This document shows positions 1-5,182 of a stretch of 5,182 nt of DNA, piece by piece. The notes under the pieces are model-generated. The model did not search any database. It worked only from the letters and a program-made list of their open reading frames with translations, and was not told the DNA's origin. The stretch's first letter is position 1. Each line of letters opens with the position of its first letter. Source of the stretch: Flavobacteriaceae bacterium TMED81. Lineage in GTDB: Bacteria; Bacteroidota; Bacteroidia; Flavobacteriales; Flavobacteriaceae. Made by a program: the position numbers and the translations under genes. The stretch spans positions 1-5,182 of the forward strand of contig NHEI02000015.1 in the NCBI GenBank assembly GCA_002171575.2. Direction: 5' to 3'.

Positions 1-93
1 GATTACAGCAGCAGCCGTGACAGGCCCTGCCAAGCAACCCCGACCAGCCTCATCGGTCCCACATTCAACAAACTTGGTGTGTTGGGTTTGCAT
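1..93 (-). CDS. rnhB: Ribonuclease HII, N-terminal fragment (cut by window edge)
   Basis: RNase HII cuts the RNA strand of RNA-DNA hybrids and starts removal of single ribonucleotides misincorporated into DNA; it acts in the cytoplasm. Reading the minus strand from the ATG at 93-91 gives 31 open codons to the window edge, so only the N-terminus is seen. Residues 12-25 read GTDEAGRGCLAGPV, followed by TAAAVI. This is the family's signature block: D14 and E15 are the first two acidic residues of the DEDD metal-binding site, and G17-R18-G19 is the GRG loop that recognises the ribose 2'-OH at the junction. Cys20 replaces the Pro found in many proteobacterial enzymes, a variant I recall from Bacteroidota. 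This ATG is the only start in the frame: an in-frame TAA lies 13 codons upstream with no ATG, GTG or TTG between. No Shine-Dalgarno is visible. The gene is divergent from the porin gene. The motif makes the identity firm; the rest of the protein cannot be checked. Confidence 0.9.
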   Translation of the reverse strand, partial: MQTQHTKFVECGTDEAGRGCLAGPVTAAAVI

Positions 94-98
94 TACAA

Positions 99-106
99 CT
101 AAAATA
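99..106 (-). promoter_or_regulatory. Possible -7 promoter box for rnhB
   Basis: On the minus strand this reads TATTTTAG, one mismatch from the Bacteroidota -7 consensus TAnnTTTG. It ends 5 bases before the rnhB ATG, the same gap as for the porin box on the other strand. I see no TTTG or TTG about 19-21 bases upstream to serve as the -33 element. The match could be chance in AT-rich sequence, so this is only a candidate. Confidence 0.25.
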
Positions 107-146
107 CGACATTGTTTGATACTGTGCTCTTATTTTTCAATACGCA

Positions 147-164
147 TTTGTAAACAGGTACAAA
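147..164. repeat. Perfect inverted repeat TTTGTA-N6-TACAAA, possible operator
   Basis: The two 6-base arms (147-152 and 159-164) are exact reverse complements, separated by AACAGG. The element lies in the rnhB/porin divergent region, with its right arm ending 5 bases before the likely -33 element of the porin promoter. That shape and place would suit a site for a dimeric regulator acting on the porin promoter. No known factor is recognised, and a 6-base arm can arise by chance. A hairpin role is less likely, because the element is upstream of the predicted transcription start. Confidence 0.35.
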
Positions 165-169
165 CGATC

Positions 170-202
170 TTTATCACTGTCCACCCGAATTCTCTACCTT
201 TG
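170..202 (+). promoter_or_regulatory. Bacteroidota-type promoter of the putative porin gene
   Basis: Positions 195-202 read TACCTTTG, an exact match to the Bacteroidota -7 consensus TAnnTTTG used by the primary sigma factor of this phylum. TTTA at 170-173 lies 21 bases upstream and is one base off the -33 TTTG, within the normal spacing. The -7 box ends only 5 bases before the porin ATG at 208. Transcription should therefore start at or within a few bases of the start codon, giving a leaderless or nearly leaderless mRNA. No Shine-Dalgarno is present. Confidence 0.7.
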
Positions 203-207
203 CACAA

Positions 208-2196
208 ATGAATTCGATCAGGTCTATTTTTGTGGGTTGTTGCTTGCTCTCTGCTTTTGCTGTTCAATCTCAATTTCGAACAAATACAAAGAGACCACCG
301 CAGACAAACGAATTTCGTGGGGACTTCTCAACAAACAATCAATTTCAGGGATCTTCCCAAGACCAAGACAGTTTGTTTGGCAAACGGTCCAAACAAAAGT
401 TTACGGAAAAGAAACCGATAACAGACTACCTGATCATTTCACAGGATCGAGACACCACTTTTGTGGATACAACCCTTAGCGTCGCAAAACAATACAAGTT
501 TAACTTTCGCCGAAAGGACGATTTTGAACTCTTGGCGTTTGCCAACTCAGGTCAAACCGTTAATCATCTGTCAATGCAATCGGGTCCGCAGTCGATTTTA
601 CCAATGCCTGGCTTTCGTGCCAAATCCCATCAAATGTTTCAGCCCCATGAGGTGTCCTATTATCATGTGCCAACGCCACTGACTGAAATGTATTTTAAAA
701 CGGCATTTCAACAAGGTCAATCTACCGATGTGCTGATCACAGCAAACCTCAGTCCACGTATTAATTATGCGATTGCCTATCGGGGCCATCGCTCACTTGG
801 TCATTACCAACACAATTTGTCTGGGGCGAGTCAGCTTCGTTTTTCGAGCTGGTACGAAAACCCAAATCGCAGGTATCGATTGCGATTTATGATGGCAAAC
901 CAAAAAATCGAACAACAAGAAAATGGCGGACTAGACGATGTGTCTCTTCAGGATTATACGGACAAAATCACAGAATTTGAAGATCGGGCTCGTCTGTCGG
1001 TCAAGTTTCAAAATGCAACTCATTTTTTTACAGGAAAACGCTATTTACTAGAGCAGGACTATGCACTCATTATGACATCCGATTCGATTCCAGTACCTGC
1101 ACTTCGCCTCGGGCACCGCATACAAACCGATTCGCAACGACACACCTTTGATCAGCTATCGGCAGTGGAAGGGTTTGGCACGCTTGCAGAGGGCTATACA
1201 ACCCCAAAAGACAGGGTGCACTACACAAGCACAAGACATGATCTATATGCGCTTTTTGAACAATCAAAATGGGGTCAAATCGAGGCCTATGGATCGGCTT
1301 TGCAATACAGCTATAACAACGTACATACGACCCTTGACCGCGAGGTTAATGAGTCTGGCATTGCCGTGGGTGCAAAGCTCGGGTTTTCATTACAAGACAG
1401 TCAGTTAAAGTTTCATTTTGAGCAGTCAGCAGACGATAATCAGTTGGGGAGTTTTGCGCAGCTAACCGCTTCTTTCCCTAAGATTGTAAAAGTTCGTTTA
1501 CAAGGCGGTTTTCGCTGGGAGACCAATTCCCCTGGATTTACCATGCTGAATTATCACAGTAGCTATTCATCTTTTATCTGGCAGAAAAGCATGCTTAAGA
1601 CCAACCGATCCACCCTTTTCTCGAATTTGGATGTACCAAAACTTGGCTTGTTTTCAGTTTCTTTGACAACGCTTGACAACTATGCTTATTTTCAACAAGA
1701 CTTGGAAAAAGGGTCTTTGTTCGCAAGCCCTGAACAATGGAATGAAACGATACACCTGCTCAAAGCGCGTTGGGATAATACGTTGTCTTTTGGCGTATTT
1801 TCATTAGACACAAACCTTCAGTTCCAGCAAGTGGACGACGACGCTCCGATTCATCTTCCAGATCTCTTGGTTAGATCAACCATTTCCTATGCAGATGAAT
1901 GGTTTCGCAAAGCGGCCTTTGTGCAAATTGGAGCGACAGTCAAATACTATTCTTCGTTCTATGCAGATGCATATAGCCCCATACTTTCCGATTATGTGGT
2001 ACAAGATGCCGTTAAAATTGGGGGGGAACCTTTATTTAGTGCCTTTTTTGATGCGAAAATCCAGCAAACACGACTGTATTTTAATGCTGAAAACTTAGGT
2101 GCTGCATGGAACGGTAACAACAGATTGGCGGCACCAGATTATCCGTATCGGGATTTTATTTTACGATTTGGGATTGTCTGGAACTTTTTTCAATAA
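208..2196 (+). CDS. Putative porin, outer-membrane beta-barrel (Bacteroidota family)
   Basis: This 662-residue protein is predicted to sit in the outer membrane and belongs to the Bacteroidota 'putative porin' family (Pfam PF14121 from memory); the transported substrate is unknown. Residues 1-21 form a Sec signal peptide: a short N-region with Arg5, a hydrophobic stretch (about 7-19) and a probable signal peptidase I site V19-Q-S21|Q22. Residues 22-70 are a polar Q/N/S/K-rich spacer. Family blocks follow: ITDYLIIS (71-78), DTTFVDTTL (82-90), KDDFELL (103-109), YYHVPTPLTE (151-160), FKTAFQQGQ (163-171) and QENGGL (237-242). The remainder alternates polar and aromatic residues as in barrel strands and ends in WNFFQ, an aromatic outer-membrane protein terminus. 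The start is fixed by the signal peptide; the next in-frame Met is residue 123. The gene is monocistronic as far as seen, divergent from rnhB and convergent with gltD. A G7 tract lies at 2020-2026. Family assignment is confident; function is not. Confidence 0.88.
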   Translation: MNSIRSIFVGCCLLSAFAVQSQFRTNTKRPPQTNEFRGDFSTNNQFQGSSQDQDSLFGKRSKQKFTEKKPITDYLIISQDRDTTFVDTTLSVAKQYKFNFRRKDDFELLAFANSGQTVNHLSMQSGPQSILPMPGFRAKSHQMFQPHEVSYYHVPTPLTEMYFKTAFQQGQSTDVLITANLSPRINYAIAYRGHRSLGHYQHNLSGASQLRFSSWYENPNRRYRLRFMMANQKIEQQENGGLDDVSLQDYTDKITEFEDRARLSVKFQNATHFFTGKRYLLEQDYALIMTSDSIPVPALRLGHRIQTDSQRHTFDQLSAVEGFGTLAEGYTTPKDRVHYTSTRHDLYALFEQSKWGQIEAYGSALQYSYNNVHTTLDREVNESGIAVGAKLGFSLQDSQLKFHFEQSADDNQLGSFAQLTASFPKIVKVRLQGGFRWETNSPGFTMLNYHSSYSSFIWQKSMLKTNRSTLFSNLDVPKLGLFSVSLTTLDNYAYFQQDLEKGSLFASPEQWNETIHLLKARWDNTLSFGVFSLDTNLQFQQVDDDAPIHLPDLLVRSTISYADEWFRKAAFVQIGATVKYYSSFYADAYSPILSDYVVQDAVKIGGEPLFSAFFDAKIQQTRLYFNAENLGAAWNGNNRLAAPDYPYRDFILRFGIVWNFFQ

Positions 2197-2199
2197 AAT

Positions 2200-3666
2200 T
2201 TATGGATGACTCGGTAAATCTCCGTGTGTTTTTGTCGGGAGTTGTGTAGTACCCATCAAAAATTGATCGGCTTGATAGGCAGCTTCTCTACCCTCAGAAA
2301 TTGCCCAAACGATCAAAGACTGACCACGTCGCATGTCACCCGCAGCAAAGATGTGGGGAACATTGGTCTGATACGACTTGGTGTCTGCATTGATATTTGA
2401 GCGTTCGTCAAGCTGAATGCCGAGTTGCTCTGCCAAAGTTGGCTCAGGTCCTGTGAATCCAAGGGCGAGTAAGGCAAGGTCGCAAGGCCATTCTTTTTCA
2501 GAATTCGGCTCTTCCACGAGCTTTGGTCTTCCCTCTTCTTGTTTCTCCCAACGTACTTGTACGGTTTTAAGACCAGATATTCTGCCATCATCATCTGTTA
2601 CAAACTCTTTGGTCATGATGCTAAACTCACGCTCACTTCCTTCTTCATGCGAGGAGGAAGTTTTGTGCTTAAATGGCCAGTAGGGCCAAGGGTGTTCAGC
2701 TGTTCGGTCATCAGCAGGTCGTGGCATGATTTCAAAATTGGTCACACTCGCCGCCCCTTGGCGATTTGAGGTGCCAATACAGTCAGAACCCGTATCCCCA
2801 CCACCAATCACAATGACGTTTTTGCCTTGTGCGTGAAGCTCAGGATCGACATCTGTAAGTCCGTCAACCCATCGGTTGCTTTTTGGTAAAAAATCCATCG
2901 CCTGAACAACCCCTTTGGCATCTGAGCCAGGAATGGGTAATCTTCTGCGAATGGTTGCGCCGCCACAAAGAACAACAGCATCAAAATTCTTGAGCTCTTC
3001 TGCACTGTAGTTTTTACCAACCTCAACCCCGGTTTTGAAGACAATGCCTTCCTCTTCTAGGATCGATACACGTCGGTCGATGATGTGTTTTTCCATTTTG
3101 AAATCAGGGATTCCATATCGCATCAATCCACCGACTTTTTCATCTCGTTCAAAAACCGTGACAGTATGTCCCGCTCTGTTGAGTTGTTGGGCAGCAGCCA
3201 ATCCGGCTGGACCTGATCCGACAACGGCAATGGTTTTTCCCGTTCTGTTTTTGGGTGGGTTTGCCTGAATCCATCCTTCTTTAAATCCGCGTTCAACGAT
3301 GTATTTTTCAATCATTTCAATCGAAACAGGCGGATTGATAATCCCCAAAACACAGGCTGCCTCACATGGCGCTGGGCATAGTCGGCCTGTAAACTCTGGA
3401 AAATTGTTTGTAGAATGTAGAATTCGAAGTGCTTTCTGCCAATCATTTTGATAAACAGCGTCGTTAAAGTCAGGAATCATATTACCAAGTGGACAGCCAC
3501 TGTGACAAAATGGAACCCCGCAATCCATACAACGCGCTCCTTGGTCTTGTAGCTTTTCTTCACCAGGATGAACCGTAAATTCCTTGTAGTTCTTGACGCG
3601 GTCAGCGACAGCTATGTTTGCCTCGTCAATCCGGTCGTACTCTAAAAACCCTCTTAGCTTTCCCAT
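2200..3666 (-). CDS. gltD: Glutamate synthase (NADPH-type) small subunit GltD
   Basis: GltD is the FAD- and iron-sulfur-containing beta subunit of cytoplasmic glutamate synthase. It oxidises NAD(P)H and passes electrons to GltB for conversion of 2-oxoglutarate plus glutamine to two glutamates. The 488 residues are about the usual length. The N-terminal Fe-S domain has C46-x2-C49-x4-C54-x3-C58 and C97-x3-C101-x3-C105, the ligand-rich motifs for low-potential [4Fe-4S] clusters. The first FAD-binding Rossmann motif is VVGSGPAG (148-155), followed by EKVGGLMRYGIPDFK (176-190). The pyridine nucleotide fold has GGGDTGSDC (288-296). AAGDMRRGQSL (441-451) is the C-terminal FAD contact. The start MGKLRGFLEY is typical of the family. 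The ATG follows the gltB stop by one base (TAA-T-ATG), so translation is probably coupled. Its stop is 3 bases from the convergent porin stop. NADPH rather than NADH as donor is inferred from the family, not proven by the sequence. Confidence 0.97.
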   Translation of the reverse strand: MGKLRGFLEYDRIDEANIAVADRVKNYKEFTVHPGEEKLQDQGARCMDCGVPFCHSGCPLGNMIPDFNDAVYQNDWQKALRILHSTNNFPEFTGRLCPAPCEAACVLGIINPPVSIEMIEKYIVERGFKEGWIQANPPKNRTGKTIAVVGSGPAGLAAAQQLNRAGHTVTVFERDEKVGGLMRYGIPDFKMEKHIIDRRVSILEEEGIVFKTGVEVGKNYSAEELKNFDAVVLCGGATIRRRLPIPGSDAKGVVQAMDFLPKSNRWVDGLTDVDPELHAQGKNVIVIGGGDTGSDCIGTSNRQGAASVTNFEIMPRPADDRTAEHPWPYWPFKHKTSSSHEEGSEREFSIMTKEFVTDDDGRISGLKTVQVRWEKQEEGRPKLVEEPNSEKEWPCDLALLALGFTGPEPTLAEQLGIQLDERSNINADTKSYQTNVPHIFAAGDMRRGQSLIVWAISEGREAAYQADQFLMGTTQLPTKTHGDLPSHP

Positions 3667-3667
3667 A

Positions 3668-5182
3668 TTAGTTTACTTCTTGTTTGGCCTCTTCTGCCAA
3701 GCGAGCTAGCGCTTTTTTGTAGTCCGTTGGCATGACCTTTATAAAATTCTTTTTCTCTGCTTCCCAATTGCTGAGGATTGCAGTTGCTTTGTTACTCGAT
3801 GTGTGTTTGACATGCTTGTTGATCAGCTCTTTCAAATGGGTGAGATCATCAACAGAAGGGTCTTCTAATCCGATCATTTCCATATTAAAGTTGCGCTCAT
3901 CAAAAGTGCCATCAGGAGAATATAAATAAGCAATTCCACCACTCATTCCGGCAGCAAAATTACGTCCAAACTCGCCAAGGATAACGGCGATACCGCCAGT
4001 CATATATTCACAACCGTGATCTCCGATACCTTCAACAACTGCTGTTGCACCAGAATTGCGAACACAAAAACGCTCACCAGCAATTCCATTGATGTAGGCC
4101 TCACCAGCTGTTGCACCATAGAGGGCAACATTACCGATGATGATATTTTCTTCGGCTTTGTAGGAAACGCCATCAGGGATTCGGGCGACAAGTCGAGCAC
4201 CCGAAAGGCCCTTGCCAAAGTAATCATTACAGTTTCCAATCGTTTCCAAATGGAGTCCTTTGGTGGCAAAACAACCAAAACTTTGTCCTGCAGAACCCGT
4301 AAAATGTATGGTCAAGGTGTCTTCAGGAAGACCATCAGCCCCATATTTTTTTGAGATTTCATTACTCAAGATCGCCCCCACACTTCGGTCGGTGTTGTGA
4401 ATGGGAAACGCTAGGGTTTGCGGCTCTAATTTTTCAATGGCCTTGCTCGCCTCAGAAATCAGTGTGAAGTCAAGAACGTTTTCTAGCTTGTGATCTTGCT
4501 TTTCAACATTTCTTTCGGGAGTTCCCTTTTCCACATCGGGCTTGTGTAAGATGCTCGATAGATCAATGCCCTTTGCTTTAAAGTGGTCAATCGCATCGCT
4601 CATATTCAACTTTTGGCTTTGTCCCACCATTTCATCAACGGTTCTAAATCCAAGTTGTGCCATGATGCTTCTCAATTCCTCAGCGACAAAGTGCATATAA
4701 TTCACAACATGCTCGGGCTTTCCTTTAAAGTTTTTGCGAAGCTCTGGGTCTTGTGTCGCGATTCCGACTGGACAGGTATTCAGGTGACAAGCACGCATCA
4801 TAATACACCCTGTTGCGACGAGTGGTGCAGTTGAAAAACCAAATTCTTCAGCACCGAGCAAACAGGCAATTGCCACGTCTCGACCCGTTTTCATCTGACC
4901 GTCACATTCCAATACAATGCGCCCGCGGAGGTCATTTAAGACAAGCGTTTGCTGTGCCTCGGCAATCCCTAGCTCCCACGGCAAACCAGCATGCTTTAAT
5001 GAGGTTAGTGGTGATGCGCCAGTTCCACCGTCATATCCCGAAATCAAAATTACATCTGCTTTGGCTTTTGCAACACCAGCAGCAATGGTTCCAACACCAA
5101 CTTCAGAAACCAACTTGACATTAACGCGAGCTTCTCGATTGGCATTTTTCAAATCGTAAATGAGTTGTGCCAAATCTTCAAT
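3668..5182 (-). CDS. gltB: Glutamate synthase large subunit GltB, C-terminal third (5' end outside window)
   Basis: GltB is the alpha subunit of glutamate synthase (usually about 1,500 residues). It hydrolyses glutamine in an N-terminal amidotransferase domain and adds the ammonia to 2-oxoglutarate at FMN. The frame is open to the right edge (first codons encode I-E-D-L-A-Q-L), so the TTG at 5173-5171 is an internal Leu codon, not a start. The 504 visible residues begin inside the FMN-binding synthase domain. They contain ISGYDGGTGASP (47-58) and the [3Fe-4S] ligands C126-x5-C132-x4-C137 within GCIMMRACHLNTCPVG. From about residue 240 on comes the C-terminal GXGXG beta-helix domain, with glycine-rich repeats such as NDYFGKGLSG, GATAGEAY and FAAGMSGGIAYLY. 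The end FIKVMPTDYKKAL is a standard GltB terminus. No frameshift or lost key residue is visible. The gene is upstream of gltD in one operon; its promoter and the amidotransferase and central domains lie outside the window. Confidence 0.97.
   Translation of the reverse strand: MEDLAQLIYDLKNANREARVNVKLVSEVGVGTIAAGVAKAKADVILISGYDGGTGASPLTSLKHAGLPWELGIAEAQQTLVLNDLRGRIVLECDGQMKTGRDVAIACLLGAEEFGFSTAPLVATGCIMMRACHLNTCPVGIATQDPELRKNFKGKPEHVVNYMHFVAEELRSIMAQLGFRTVDEMVGQSQKLNMSDAIDHFKAKGIDLSSILHKPDVEKGTPERNVEKQDHKLENVLDFTLISEASKAIEKLEPQTLAFPIHNTDRSVGAILSNEISKKYGADGLPEDTLTIHFTGSAGQSFGCFATKGLHLETIGNCNDYFGKGLSGARLVARIPDGVSYKAEENIIIGNVALYGATAGEAYINGIAGERFCVRNSGATAVVEGIGDHGCEYMTGGIAVILGEFGRNFAAGMSGGIAYLYSPDGTFDERNFNMEMIGLEDPSVDDLTHLKELINKHVKHTSSNKATAILSNWEAEKKNFIKVMPTDYKKALARLAEEAKQEVN

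Noticed and set aside
17..211. 64-codon open frame on the plus strand over the left edge and intergenic region
   Set aside because: It overlaps the conserved rnhB start on the opposite strand and the porin promoter, and its translation resembles no protein.
215..245. Possible lipoprotein signal (V-G-C at residues 9-11 of the porin)
   Set aside because: The hydrophobic stretch before Cys11 is only about four residues and position -3 is Phe. A normal signal peptidase I site V-Q-S|Q after a full hydrophobic core explains the N-terminus better.
1023..1029. T7 tract in the porin gene as a slippage site
   Set aside because: T-runs of this length are ordinary in AT-rich coding sequence and here simply encode Phe-Phe; nothing else marks it.
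2255..2267. Palindrome ATCAA-AAA-TTGAT near the 3' end of gltD
   Set aside because: The stem is five AT-rich pairs, lies inside the gltD coding sequence and has no adjacent T-run, so it is not a credible terminator.
4016..4354. 112-codon open frame on the plus strand opposite gltB
   Set aside because: It is antisense to strongly conserved GltB sequence, has no recognisable motif or promoter, and is best explained as a by-product of GltB codon use.
1..5182. Mobile element, CRISPR array, tRNA, toxin-antitoxin or phage-defence genes
   Set aside because: Coding sequence of four recognisable genes fills all but about 115 bases. I saw no transposase, array-like direct repeats, tRNA fold or terminal inverted repeats.

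Overview
This looks like chromosome from a member of the Bacteroidota, most likely a Flavobacteriia-type organism. Four things point that way. The long plus-strand gene is the putative porin family typical of that phylum. Its promoter has the Bacteroidota -7 box (TAnnTTTG) rather than a sigma70 -10 box. The partial RNase HII carries the GRGC variant of its N-terminal motif, which I recall as common in the phylum. None of the visible starts has a clear Shine-Dalgarno sequence.

Layout from left to right. Positions 1-93 (minus) hold the first 31 codons of rnhB (RNase HII), which runs off the left edge. Positions 94-207 are a divergent intergenic region with a good porin promoter (170-202), a perfect 6+6 bp inverted repeat just upstream of it (147-164), and a weaker -7-like box facing rnhB (99-106). 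Positions 208-2196 (plus) encode a complete 662-residue outer-membrane putative porin with a signal peptide. After only 3 bases the convergent gltD follows (2200-3666, minus), encoding the complete small subunit of glutamate synthase. One base further on is the stop codon of gltB (3668-5182, minus). This is the C-terminal third (504 residues) of the large subunit, and its 5' part lies beyond the right edge.

GltB and GltD form glutamate synthase (GOGAT), which makes two glutamates from glutamine and 2-oxoglutarate using electrons that GltD takes from NAD(P)H. Their order (gltB then gltD) and 1-base spacing show a co-transcribed and probably translationally coupled pair. RNase HII removes ribonucleotides from DNA and has no obvious functional link to the porin or to GOGAT; it simply shares the divergent control region.

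The window is mostly ordinary housekeeping sequence and I see no sign of a new multi-gene system. The points worth a second look are the almost leaderless porin transcript predicted from the promoter position, the inverted repeat next to that promoter, the very tight convergent junction without a visible terminator, and a G7 tract in the porin gene.
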